The position numbers and the translations under genes were made by a program. The notes beneath the pieces are model-generated. The model was not told where the DNA came from, ran no database searches, and saw only the letters and a list, made by a program, of their open reading frames with translations. A stretch of 64,000 nt of DNA from Durusdinium trenchii (lineage: Eukaryota > Sar > Dinophyceae > Suessiales > Symbiodiniaceae): assembly GCA_963970005.1 (NCBI GenBank), contig CAXAMN010006557.1, forward strand, positions 586,530 through 650,529. The letters are read 5' to 3'. Below, piece after piece: positions 41,400-51,201 of the stretch; position 1 is the first letter of the stretch, and every line of letters begins with the position of its first letter.

Positions 41400-43030
41400 C
41401 CGAGGTCACTATGAGGGCCCTGGGAGGGCCCAGTGGGCCAGGAGGTCCACTACCTGCTCTGTTTCTATGCCTTCCTGCAAAAGAAGATGGGACAGCGGTT
41501 CGTTCCATGGCTGCATTGGTCCGGATGAGATCCGGCGGTTTCATGGTTGCCCTGCCCGACTCAGAGGAGGTCAGCCTGTTTCTGCAAAGCCAGGAGGACG
41601 AAGGGAGCTTCGAATCTGCCGTGGCGTTGTACCCCACAGAAGTGCTTTGGGAGACGCCTCGAGGACGTGCCTTGGGAGAAGGGGGCATCCTGCTAGCAGA
41701 TTTAGTATGGTCCCTGGCTCAACTGTTCATTCGTGGCAGCCCCTTGCGTGCAGCTTCATTGGTGGAAGTTATCAGGTTCACCTATGGCGACCAAGTAGCT
41801 CGCCCCAATCGGGGCTCTGTGGAGGCAGCTGCAGATCAGTGGATTCACGAAACGATGGACGAGGACACAGCCGCCGACTACGTGACCATCGATGGAGGTG
41901 GGGAGCCGGAAGAGGAAGAGTTGGTGCAGGATGGCAGTCCTCATGTCATCGACTTGCAGCGCCGTGTCCAAGAGCTGGAAGAGATGTTAGCTCAGCAAGC
42001 CTCAGCCAGAACTCCGGGGGGTGCAACTTCGTCCACGCCTCAACCTCCAAGGCCACGAGGGGTCTTGTTCGATCAGGCTGCAACTCCGACAACTGGCGGC
42101 ACTCAAACTTTGGAGAAGCTCCGACAGCTGGCAGGCGCCGCTCCGTTGCGGCTGGGGGCACACGAGAAGACGGTGCGAGCCACGCGTCCCTCTCAGTTCC
42201 TGGAAACACTGCAACAGGAAGAGACGCTGGAAGCGGTGGAGCCGCCAGAGATGGAGGAGGGCCTAGCAGAGTTGGAAGCTGCCATTCAAGATCCCATGCA
42301 GCGGATGTTGCTTCTGCAGATGAAGCAGCTTCAGTTGATGACCAAGCAGCAGGAGAAGAAGATAGACCCTCTCCATGCCGCCTTGGGCGGTTCCGAGACA
42401 AGTGGGGGCGGCTCAGGCATAAAGGGCTGCCTTGCGCGCGATGCCTATGTCCGTCTTGCATCCGATGTTGGCAAGGTGGGAAGCATCGTGCAAAACAACG
42501 CAGCTGTGGAGTTGGGGTTGGACCCCCATCAGATAGGTTCAGGCCTGATGCGAGAGTACCTGGAGAAGAGATGTCTGCTGGGGGACAACCGTCTCCTAAC
42601 GCAGTTCGGGTACATCTTCGCCGCTGCTTGGGAACATGGGTTCCGCACGAACAACCACGACCTGCTGGGTCATGCCTCTCGAGGAATGCTCTTCATCGAC
42701 CAGGCTGCCATGGACTACGGCCGGACAAACCTAGCTTGGCTGTTGACCTCCCTGCCCGAGCCGCAGTACTCCATCACCCAGAGAAATCGGCACAAGGCCT
42801 CAATGAGCCCGTTCACCAGGTTAGCCCAAGCTTCATGGATAGCGGCAAACGTGTCGTATATGAAAGACTTGGACTACCTGGAGGGGCGCATCAAGACAGC
42901 CAACTCTGCCCCACCTCCCAAGTCCAGCAAGGAGGAGGGCGACGAGGGGCCAGCTGCAAAGAAGCAGCCGTGGAAGAAAAAGAAGCAGAAGCAGAAGGAG
43001 GACGGCTCCGGAGGAGCCGGGGATCAGTGA
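41369..43030 (+). CDS. Gag-like protein of the DIRS-like element (ORF2)
   Basis: The ATG at 41,369 (ATCATGGCC) gives 553 residues. N-terminal 150 residues globular, then an acidic linker and a coiled coil (HVIDLQRRVQELEEMLAQQA). A second helical region (PMQRMLLLQMKQLQLMTKQQ) follows, then a conserved-looking domain at about 360-500 (LEKRCLLGDNRLLTQFGYIF; NNHDLLGHASRGMLFIDQAA). The tail is strongly basic (KKQPWKKKKQKQKED), suited to nucleic-acid binding. There is no zinc knuckle. By position and composition it is the structural (Gag) protein. An open frame in another phase runs across the whole ORF and is a shadow as far as about 43,030. Confidence 0.6.
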   Translation: MARATAAQALTEVTMRALGGPSGPGGPLPALFLCLPAKEDGTAVRSMAALVRMRSGGFMVALPDSEEVSLFLQSQEDEGSFESAVALYPTEVLWETPRGRALGEGGILLADLVWSLAQLFIRGSPLRAASLVEVIRFTYGDQVARPNRGSVEAAADQWIHETMDEDTAADYVTIDGGGEPEEEELVQDGSPHVIDLQRRVQELEEMLAQQASARTPGGATSSTPQPPRPRGVLFDQAATPTTGGTQTLEKLRQLAGAAPLRLGAHEKTVRATRPSQFLETLQQEETLEAVEPPEMEEGLAELEAAIQDPMQRMLLLQMKQLQLMTKQQEKKIDPLHAALGGSETSGGGSGIKGCLARDAYVRLASDVGKVGSIVQNNAAVELGLDPHQIGSGLMREYLEKRCLLGDNRLLTQFGYIFAAAWEHGFRTNNHDLLGHASRGMLFIDQAAMDYGRTNLAWLLTSLPEPQYSITQRNRHKASMSPFTRLAQASWIAANVSYMKDLDYLEGRIKTANSAPPPKSSKEEGDEGPAAKKQPWKKKKQKQKEDGSGGAGDQ

Positions 43031-43263
43031 ACGCGACCGACGATCCTCCCCTGCGCCATTGCACACCCCCTTTGCCGAGCTCTTCTTTGTCAGGACGGGG
43101 GGATAGGCTCCCTACCGTCATTTGCGGTCGGGGGGGTGTGCCGCGGCCTTGCAGGGTTGAGAGTGGGAGGGACGGTGAGCCCTACCCAACAGTCGCGACG
43201 AATCAGGAAGCAGGCAGCGGGCCTCATTTTGAAGCTCGGGAACCCCGGAACGTTGATGTGCGG

Positions 43264-43848
43264 ATGTCCGGGTCTCAGCTGCCATCCACAATTCAGTGCA
43301 CTGAGCTAGCGCGCGCAATTTTGCAAGTTTCCAAACTCCCTGGCGCTTTTCACCACTTCGCCCAGAGGAGTATGAAAGAATTCCGCTCTGATGAAGAAGG
43401 TCCTGAAGTTAAGAGGACCGATCCTTGGCCATGTCCCCCGCCTCGCTGGCGGCGTTGGACGGCCGCCCCATCACCTTCACCCCGCCGTCGACGCAGACTC
43501 CGACTGTTGGAGACAAAGGCCCTATGTGTGCAACAGTTGGTGCTGGCTCTAAACTGGCTGTGCTTGGGGTTTGCCAAGTCACCGCCAATCTATGCCAGAG
43601 CGGGCTACCCGATGAGCGCGCAACAGCACGCTATGGTTGAACGGCTGGAAGACCTAGTGGACCACTATCTGGGTGGGCCAGCCGTGCAGATAGACAGTTT
43701 AGGCCGGGCTGGGGAGAAGTTGACAAGTTTGGGAAAATTAGCTTTTCGGTTGCACGACCCATCAACTACCTTTACTGTTGATGACCTTTCCAGTTTTTTG
43801 AATGCATTCAACAAAGTTTTGAACCTTACTCACGTAATAGACATATGA
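43264..43848 (+). CDS. Pre-RT segment of the DIRS-like element (ORF3)
   Basis: The first in-frame ATG after ORF2 is at 43,264 (194 residues), though the frame is open far upstream. It contains ARAILQVSKLPGAFHHFAQR, a basic Pro/Arg linker, ETKALCVQQLVLALNWLCLG, YPMSAQQHAMVERLEDLVDH and VDDLSSFLNAFNKVLNL. I recall a similar helical segment preceding RT in dinoflagellate retroelement polyproteins. Its TGA (43,846-43,848) overlaps the ATG of the RT ORF as ATGA, so RT may be made by termination-reinitiation. Confidence 0.45.
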   Translation: MSGSQLPSTIQCTELARAILQVSKLPGAFHHFAQRSMKEFRSDEEGPEVKRTDPWPCPPPRWRRWTAAPSPSPRRRRRLRLLETKALCVQQLVLALNWLCLGFAKSPPIYARAGYPMSAQQHAMVERLEDLVDHYLGGPAVQIDSLGRAGEKLTSLGKLAFRLHDPSTTFTVDDLSSFLNAFNKVLNLTHVIDI

Positions 43849-46800
43849 AAGCTCGGAACTATGAGCCCCAGCCTCCGACGACCAGTACAGATGAGGCTAT
43901 GCCCGTGACGCCCGAAGTCAGGATCCCTTCTAGCTCGTTTGTTGCATTGCCAGTGCAAGCTGATCGAATCAAGTGGAAACTGGCTCCGACGTTTGATCCT
44001 GTACCATTCCTTTCAGATCCCATAGTCAAGCGAGCTTTTCAGGATCCTAATGTGCTTCGGCGTCCAGAGCAGGATTGGCCCTCTTTGCCTCGGGCGAAAG
44101 TGCACGCAGATCGTACACAGATCTTCAAGCTTGCGCAGAAATGGGATGCATTGCACGCTTGTTGTTTGGTGCCATGCTCTGAGGTGAAGTCAGTTGAGTC
44201 TGTGGGCTTATTTGCAGTCCCCAAAGATGCGGACCACGACCGCTTGATCTTGAATCCCACGGTGGTGAATAGCAGGTGTTTTCCCTATGCTGCCTATACC
44301 AAAACCTTGGCCCCAGGGTATTTGATGAGTTTGATCCGCATTGGAGCTGATGAAGATTTGTTAGTATCCTCAGATGACCTATGCGAATTTTATTATACCT
44401 TTAAGGTGAGTGCGCAACGAGCGCGTCGCAATGCTATTGGTATGAGATTCAAAGGGTCAGAGTTTTCGCAGTTTCAATGCTATCAACCTCAGTTGCATGA
44501 GCAAGAGGTATTTGTTTGCTTGAGTACTCTAGCAATGGGCGACGCCCTCGCGGTGGAGATCGCGCAACAGAGTCATGTTAATGTCTTGCGAACCCTCGCC
44601 TCTTGTATGCAGCCCCATGAGTGTCTTCTGTATCGTCAACCTATACCTAGAGGTCCGTTCTATGAACTGTTGACGATTGACGACCACATTGGGTTACAAC
44701 GGGTCAAAAAGGATGGTTCTTTTCCGGAAGATCATAGCAGGGATATTCAAGTTTTTGAGGCTGCAAATCGAGCATATTCACATGTGAAGTTGACCGCACA
44801 TCCCGGGAAGATGAGACGCCGGGAACAACACGCAGTGGTGTTGGGGGCCGAACTGGACGGGTGCCGCGGACGTTGCTCGGCTCCCAGGGAGCGTGTAGCT
44901 CTGCTCAGTTTCATCACCAGCATCATTGTTTATAAGAAGTTGGCTACCCGGAAGCTGATTTTGGGACTGTTGGGGTGTTGGACTCATGCCCTTTTGTTTA
45001 GACGCCCCCTGTTCGCAATCCTCGAAACTGTGTATCACGAGGGGGAAACTCTTCCTAGTGACCAGGTGTTCAGGCTTTCAGAAACATGCTGCAACGAACT
45101 ATTGCTCCTTTGCATTTTGGCACCGACAATGCAGACAGATCTTCGCGCAGACATTGCCAATGTTCTTTACATGCTTGATGCCTCACCGTACGGTGGCGGC
45201 CTGTGCCATGCAGAGTTTTCAGCAAGTGGTGCAGAAGAGCTGTGGAGGCACAGTGAACAGCGGGGATTTTACACGAGATTACAATCGCCTGCAGGTGCCA
45301 CATTGAGGGAGCTAGGTTTCGAACATACAGAGTTTTTTGGCGAGGACGCCCAGCATACAGTTTTTCCCGATGGTGTTTTAACTTCACCTCCTCTTTTGAA
45401 GATTCAGGAGAGAGTGCTCAAAGATGAGACCAAAGCATTTGACTGCATTGAACTCTTTTCCGGACAGGGGAATTGGAGCCGCAGTCACTCCGAGCTTGGA
45501 CTCAAGGTGCATCCGGGCATCGAGTGCGCTGCGAGCGGTCGCACGTTTGGTGATCTAGCAGACAATGAGACCTTTCGCGAGCTGGCCAAACTGGCGTATC
45601 ACGGCGCCATCAAAGACTGGCATGCAGGGCCTCCGTGTTGGTCTTTCGGGACCTTGCGAAGGCCTAGGTTGAGATCTAAGGAGCATCCAGCTGGCTTTCA
45701 AATCCGTGACCCGCTGACTCGTGAACAGACACTGTTGGCTATTCGGACAGCATTTTTGTTGACCTTAGCAATACTCAGTGGGAGCTTTGTTTCTGTTGAA
45801 CAGCCCGGGAGTTCGGTGATGTTTCTCCTGGCAGCGTTTCAGAGACTGCTTGCACTTGGATGTAAGATCACAAAGTTTTGCTTCTGTTCGTTTGGTTCTG
45901 GATTCAAGAAGCCAAGCAAATGGTTGCACAACAAACCATGGTATGACGTGTTATCTGGCACTTGCTCTTGTCCTCACAGAAATGCTCACTTCACAGTTCA
46001 GGGAACTTTCACCCGTGCTTCAATTCGAACTTTTGATCTTCATTGTCGACCGAACGCGATGACAGTATATGGTCATGTTCCTGAGGTTGGCACCCCGGTG
46101 AGTAGGTACTCGGCTTCATACCCCCTACCCTTGTGTCAGGTGATGGCTGCCGGGTGTCATGCAGCTTTCAAGTCTGGCGTAAAGCCCCACTCGTGTGAGC
46201 GGACCTGCAGTTCAGCTGCAGAGCTTGATGAGGCTGATGACTTGGGTTTGAGGGAGTGGCATGACGACCCACTTTGGGTCGAGGACATTTGCGAAAGTTT
46301 AACTTTCCAGGAGTTGTTCAGATATAGGTTCAAGAAGAGTGGACACATTAACGTTCTTGAATGCAGAGTATATAAATCTTGGCTGAAGCACTGTTGTAAG
46401 AAACATCCTGGAAGCCGCATCGTCAGTTTTTTGGATAGCAGGGTTACAATGGGTGCTGCGGCTAAGGGCCGGAGTTCTTCAAAGGCCTTGAGCAGGATCC
46501 TCCGAACTTCTTTGGGATATATCATCGGAGGATGTTTGTATCCCGGATCCCTTCACTGCAGGTCAGCTTGGAACCGCGCTGATGGCCCTTCACGGGACAC
46601 TGAGGCGCCAGGTCCTTCGCGGCCGATTCCACGCTGGCTCAAAGAGCTGAGGGAAGGGAAGGTGGAGCTGTTTGACCAGATGATCGCTTTAGCAAAGTGG
46701 AACAGACCGGTAGGTCGCTGGATTCGTTTGTTACTGCTCTTAGCAGGGGACATTGAGCAAAACCCCGGACCACCACAAACAACTTCAAACAAGCAATATG

Positions 46801-47780
46801 CACCTCGTGGCGAACTTAATTTACTTGGCGGGTTTGCAACAGCGACCTCAACGAGGATGCAAAAATGTTTACAGAGTTTTCAGAAGTGGTGTGTTGATGA
46901 AGCCGGTGTTTCATTCGAGTCCGTTTGTGAGACCGCAGAAGCAGCGAATCTAGCTCTGAGAGCCTACGGCCTGTCTTTGTTTCGTGAAGGCAAACCAAGG
47001 TATATGTTAGTGTACGCCATCACGGCGATTCAGCAGCTCTTTCCAGAGTTCCGGAGGAACCTCGCTGGTGCATGGCAGGTTGATCTTAAATGGCAGTTTG
47101 AGGAGCCCGGCCAGTGCCGTGCTGTACTCTCAGCTCCGGTACTGAGGGCTGTGCTGGCAGTTGCGCTGCTTTGGGGATGGTTTTCTTTTGCTGGTTCAGT
47201 GGCTTTAGGCTTCGGTGGGATGCTCCACCCTAGTGAACTGCTGGCCTTGTGCAGGCGTGATTTGGTATTTGCAGAGGATGCATTGATGACTCAATCTTGC
47301 ATGTACATTTACATAAAGAACCCAAAGACGGCCCGCTTTGCACGCCGTCAGCACGCTAGAGTTGACGACGCGAGTTTGATTTTCTTGGCTAAATGTGTGT
47401 TCAGCAACCTGCCTCTGGATAGCAAATTGTTCCCGGCTTCGATAGCAGTATTCAGACGTCAGTGGAACGCTTTGTTTGATCATTTAGGGATACCATGAAG
47501 ACAAGCAGATCGTGGGGCGACCCCAGGTGTTCTCAGAGGCAGTGGGGCAACCCACGAATACCTTGAAACTTCAAACATCGCCCAAATACAGTGGAAGGGC
47601 AGGTGGAGTCGCCAGCGCACCCTTGAATATTACATACAGGAGGTGGCAGCGCAGCTCTTCTTGTTCAACCTTTCGACAGAAACTCGAACTCGCATAGCAA
47701 CCCTAGGGTCCAATTTGCGGTTGATTTTGCAAGCGAGCTTTCCAGTGCAATATCAGTTATTTTGCAAAGCAGAATTTTGA
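43845..47780 (+). CDS. RT - RNase H - methyltransferase-like - 2A - tyrosine recombinase polyprotein (ORF4)
   Basis: The ATG at 43,845 opens 1,217 codons to TGA 47,496-47,498; the same frame continues open to TGA 47,778-47,780. RT: VGLFAVPKDADHDRLILNPT, motif A SSDDLCEFYY (Asp 177/178), motif B LSTLAMGDALAVEIAQQSH, motif C LLTIDDH (Asp 279/280). RNase H part 1: MLDASPYGGGLCHAEF (Asp 445). C5-methyltransferase-like domain: motif I ELFSGQG (536-542), motif IV AGPPCWSFG with the catalytic-type Cys 598, motif VI-like VEQPGSS (Glu 652), then CFCSFGSGFKKPSKW. RNase H part 2: HINVLE (Glu 839), FLDSRVTMGAAAKGRSSS (Asp 864), NRADGPSR (Asp 913). 2A peptide: LLLLLAGDIEQNPGP, skip between residues 975 and 976. 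Tyrosine recombinase: GMLHPSELLALCRRDL, KNPKTARFARRQHARV, and past the TGA, TPGVLRGSGATHEYL and KGRWSRQRTLEYYIQE with the Arg and candidate Tyr. The element copies its RNA and would integrate circular DNA by recombinase; the TGA separates the catalytic tail. Confidence 0.75.
46743..46772 (+). other. 2A ribosome-skipping peptide
   Basis: Codes AGDIEQNPGP, preceded by RLLLLL. It matches the D-(V/I)-E-x-N-P-G-P consensus exactly, with the usual hydrophobic run before it. In known 2A sequences the ribosome omits the Gly-Pro bond, here between codons 46,767-46,769 and 46,770-46,772. That would free the tyrosine recombinase from the RT polyprotein. Confidence 0.85.
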
Positions 47781-47835
47781 GGACGGAGAGAGCTTTCGAT
47801 CGAGCATTGTGTGGCCTTCCTTTGAAGTTGAGTGG

Positions 47836-47845
47836 NNNNNNNNNN
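47836..47845. other. Assembly gap (10 N)
   Basis: Ten undetermined bases just past the end of the recombinase frame. True length unknown. May hide the 3' end of the DIRS-like element. Confidence 1.
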
Positions 47846-48071
47846 TATGCAGGGGAGGGCAACTGTGCAAACTGCGGAAAAGACCGTGTGATATATATAT
47901 ATATTGATGATATTATATGACTCAACTGTGATTATACATTTAGAGATGTGCACACCGTATAATGCCCTGATACGCTGTGTATGTATGATATATATAGTTG
48001 TTCCCATGTGGGCAACAAAACCACCCACTGGGCAGCGCCGCTGCGAACGGCTCGTTCCCTTCGCCCCCGAG

Positions 48072-48184
48072 GAAGCGCGCGGTCGCGGAGTTCGCGGTCT
48101 TTGGCCGGCGACGGCGCTTCTTTCAGCTTTGGCGCGAAGCGCGCCGGTGCCGTGCGCTGGATGCGGGAGTCTGGCAGAGAGCAG
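48072..48184 (+). CDS. Sfi1-like exon 17, first after the retroelement
   Basis: Acceptor CCCCCGAG|G (or GGGCAG|C at 48,036), coding KRAVAEFAVFGRRRRFFQLW then REARRCRALDAGVWQRA, donor GCAG|GTGGGG. FFQLWREARRCR is a clear repeat. Confidence 0.6.
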
Positions 48185-48801
48185 GTGGGGCGATGTTTCT
48201 TCGGAAGGTTTGCTGCAGGGAGGCGGGAGGGAAGATGGAAGATGCACCTGGGAGAGGGGACACCAGGAGGTTGAAGGTGCAGTCTGAACATGTGGTTTAG
48301 AGGAGGTTCTAGGTATGTAGGAAAGCTTTCATCGATCGCCGGATGTGCCCCTCATCGCTCTGACGCTCTAGAGTTTCTCGCGGTCATGATGAAAATCCCA
48401 GACTGGTACTTGAGCATTCCTCCACCTGGACCCCTTCAACCAATGTCCATCCTCCACCCTTCGAGGTCTCTTCGTTTTGGGGTGTCCAATTCACCATCCC
48501 AAGAGGCAGATGGTGGAGCCGGCTTCGTAGACTGTTTTGCAGTAGCAGTGAACACTTCGTCTTGGTCCAGACCGGCGGCCCAGGGCAGCATGGCAGCCGC
48601 TGGTACGGGGCACGTGGACACCCGTCGATCCTTTGGTTCTTTTCCACTTGGCCGTCCCTCCAGCAACGTGGAACAATGACTGGAAAGACCATTGTCCTTT
48701 ACAAACAGGGGGTCGCAAGGGGTGAGCTCCACTTCCGTGTTTGTTGGAGGGAGGCTGTTGTTTCACACCATGTCTTCCATGTCTTCCGCACCTGGGACGA
48801 G

Positions 48802-48893
48802 GCCGCTCCCGCCGCGGCGCGCCGTGGCGCCTTTGGATGGCCTGGCGCTGCTTTGCGCGCGGCCGGCGGCGCACGGCCGAGCAGGGCCGGCAG
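48802..48893 (+). CDS. Sfi1-like exon 18
   Basis: Acceptor GGACGAG|G, coding RSRRGAPWRLWMAWRCFARG then RRRTAEQGRQ, donor CAG|GTGGGT. LWMAWRCFARGRRR fits the repeat. Confidence 0.6.
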
Positions 48894-49277
48894 GTGGGTG
48901 GACACTGCAGACTTCGGAGGATGCACAGTGGTTGTAGTTCACCGGAGGCCGTGGAGCAACATAGAATGGGCATCCCATGGCATCCCTTGTTGCAAGGAAA
49001 GACCGGTCCATTCCAAGTCCAAGTGACGTTGTTGTGGTGGGCATGGTAGGTGTCTTCATACAGGAGGAGACCATGGTGCGGTTTTGAAATCCATGTTCCA
49101 GTTCCAACATGTTCCAACTGCTTCTTTTTGTCAGGTTCGGTTTGGATGTTCAATGTCTTTGATCCACCCCTTTAGCCTGCCCACACTACTAACAGTAGTG
49201 TTGCCCTAGTCGATGAAATCAGGAACTCACGAAGAGTTCTACAAAGATCACTGCTTCTTTGTTTCCCCACCTTTTAG

Positions 49278-49411
49278 GACATCCGTTTTGGAAGGTGCAA
49301 TCTCTGCGCGGCGGCACCTGGCTGCTGCAGCGGCACCTGGCGCGCTGGCGAATGGCCGCGGCGGGCCGCTGGCAGTGCCAGCGGCGCCGAGAGCGAAGGA
49401 CGACCGGGCTG
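49278..49411 (+). CDS. Sfi1-like exon 19
   Basis: Acceptor CCACCTTTTAG|G, coding GTWLLQRHLARWRMAAAGRW then QCQRRRERRTTGL, donor CTG|GTGGGC. Confidence 0.65.
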
Positions 49412-49501
49412 GTGGGCCCTCAGGGCCTCCCCAAACCTGAGGAGTGAGGAGGTACTTGGAGCCCTAAAGATGGTTTGACGAATCAAGGGCCATTCCTGTA
49501 G

Positions 49502-49612
49502 AATGGTCGGTTCCTGTCAAGGACGCGGCTCCTGCTGCACGCGTGGCGCCGCTGGGTGACCTCCGCGAGGCAGCTGGAGGCGTGGGTGTGGGCGAGGGTG
49601 TGGGGGAGGCGG
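49502..49612 (+). CDS. Sfi1-like exon 20
   Basis: Acceptor TTCCTGTAG|A, coding NGRFLSRTRLLLHAWRRWVT then SARQLEAWVWARVWGRR, donor CGG|GTGAGA. 111 bases, phase 0 at both ends. Confidence 0.65.
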
Positions 49613-50631
49613 GTGAGACGAAGCAATGAGCAGGTCTTTCACTCAGAGCTCCTGCCAAGAGAGGCTAAGTGACCTTGTAGGACCCTACTGGGGTACCTAT
49701 GGGATACTGTAGTCTATAGGGTTCTTGTGAGATAGAAGGATTGCTTTGCCTCTTTGCTGATCTCTTTTCGGGCGGGAGGTGTGCGCCTGGTTGAACTCAA
49801 CGATCGGGTCCGGTCCTGTTGTTTGGTGCAAGGTCGTCTTGACGTTCTGGTCTTGCATCAAGGTCTGGCCTGACCTGAAAGGATGCACTTGATACCCCTG
49901 GATCCTTTGGATCACTGGATCACCTCTTTGAGTAGCTCTTCGTACGACGACCGGTGGGGCGAAGGCGAAACGGACGACGAATGCGGGGCAGTTGTGGGAG
50001 GTAGACATGTCGAAGTGTGATGCCGGGCCTTTAGTAATGGTCGTCTGTCGGCCCCACTGCCCACTCACCAGCGGGTTCCTTTGCGAAGCGCTCTTTTTGG
50101 ACCCAATTCTTCGCATCGAGCCGGTTCCAGACTGGTCCAATCTTATTGTCATTTTCAGGTGTCCGAGTTCTCCCTGCCCTTCGGCTAGCAGTCTTTGTGT
50201 TGTCAGGAGGGCCCTTCGGTTCCAGCCCCCGCTCGCCTTGTCAGGGGATGCTTTCGCACCGCGTGGTGCTGCAAGAGGGAAGTGGCCTCGAAGCAATGGA
50301 ATCGGTGTGCACCGGGTGGACTCTGGGTGGACTCCAGGATCCCATCTCATGGCGAGCGCGAGTGCGATCCCGAGTTCCAGGAATGATCTCCTCCTTCCAG
50401 GGAGCCAGGTTAGTAGATAGATTAGATTAGATAGCAGAGAGCGGGTCCCGCACATGGGGTATTCTTTTCTTGGGAATGGTGTGGGGTGTCGAAGATGGTT
50501 GAGGTTGGGCAACAACTCCTCAACAGGACAGTTTGCCCATAACCTCGGGATTTCTTGAGAGAAGAGAACTTCTCCTTTCCCACAGCCTGCGATGCCTTTC
50601 TTGTGGGATTCCTGAGTGCGGGGTTGCCCAG
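49613..50631 (+). other. Probable intron
   Basis: The 272-codon minus-strand frame at 49,697-50,515 has no recognisable motif and is probably fortuitous. I see no other gene. Confidence 0.35.
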
Positions 50632-50765
50632 CTCTGGTGCATCCCTCACCTTCGGGTCACCGCTTGGGGCTACGGAGGCCGTGAGGCCACGTGGTTCGCC
50701 CCCCGAGGACTCTTGCAGCGAACCCTGCAGCGGTGGCAGTGGGAGGTCCGTAGCCGCGCCACGCG
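50632..50765 (+). CDS. Sfi1-like exon 21
   Basis: Acceptor TTGCCCAG|C, coding LWCIPHLRVTAWGYGGREAT, then RGLLQRTLQRWQWEVRSRAT. LLQRTLQRWQWEVRSR is a strong repeat. Donor probably GCG|GTCGGC. Confidence 0.55.
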
Positions 50766-51114
50766 GTCGGCATGTGGTGGTGCGGGTGGGGCCCGTGGGG
50801 TCGAAGGCGCAGGAGGACCATATGGTCACCTCCTAGGACAGGTCCGCAGCAGTGGTATGGTTCGGGATTTGCCCATTTGGTTCTTCTTGTGATCTCTTTG
50901 TGCCAATGCAGATCCGGTGGATCGCGGATGTTAAAGCAATTCCTTGGGATACGATTTGGGTTCCTTGCGTTTGACCATGAGCCGAGGTGTAGTGAAATTC
51001 CTCTCCACTAGTCAAATCACCTGCGCCCCCCGAAGCCTCCCCAATCCGTAAGCCTCTGGTTGGGGAGTCGCGTTTTTAGACGCCAAAGGTCGTGGCGCAC
51101 TCCACCCGCTGCAG

Positions 51115-51201
51115 GTCGTGGCTCGAGGCATCCAAGCGAAGCGGCGGCACCTGTGGAAGATCTCCTTGCTGTCTGCGTGCGGGGCCAGTAGCAGAGGGGG
51201 G
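51115..51201 (+). CDS. Sfi1-like exon 22
   Basis: Acceptor CACCCGCTGCAG|G, coding VVARGIQAKRRHLWKISLLS then ACGASSR. Repeat-like but weaker spacing. Donor approximate. Confidence 0.45.

Larger units (their letters stand above)
40330..47830 (+). mobile_element. DIRS-like (tyrosine recombinase) retrotransposon
   Basis: A chain of + strand ORFs: a hydrophobic ORF, a viroplasmin-like ORF, a Gag-like coiled-coil ORF, a pre-RT ORF, then a large ORF with RT, RNase H, a methyltransferase-like domain, a 2A peptide and a tyrosine recombinase. RT plus RNase H plus methyltransferase plus tyrosine recombinase, with no aspartic protease or DDE integrase, is the DIRS-order signature. I found no terminal repeats by eye, so the limits are approximate. 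The 3' side runs into a 10-N gap at 47,836. It sits between Sfi1-like exons, in the same orientation. Confidence 0.75.

Noticed and set aside
41263..43030. A long + frame (861 codons in total) running across the Gag-like ORF2 in another phase
   Set aside because: Up to 43,030 it has Arg/Cys/Ser-rich, non-repeating shadow composition, while ORF2 has coherent domains. Only the part after about 43,264 is kept, as ORF3.
43810..43848. A -1 frameshift site instead of reinitiation at the ORF3/ORF4 junction
   Set aside because: No X-XXY-YYZ heptamer in the ORF3 frame. The ATGA overlap is the simpler reading.
46743..46772. An integrated RNA virus as the source of the 2A motif
   Set aside because: The flanking domains are RT, RNase H and tyrosine recombinase, with no viral capsid, helicase or RNA-dependent RNA polymerase. 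A retroelement 2A explains it better.
49697..50515. 272-codon minus-strand ORF
   Set aside because: No domain, biased composition, and opposite to the Sfi1-like exon series. Likely fortuitous in GC-rich DNA.
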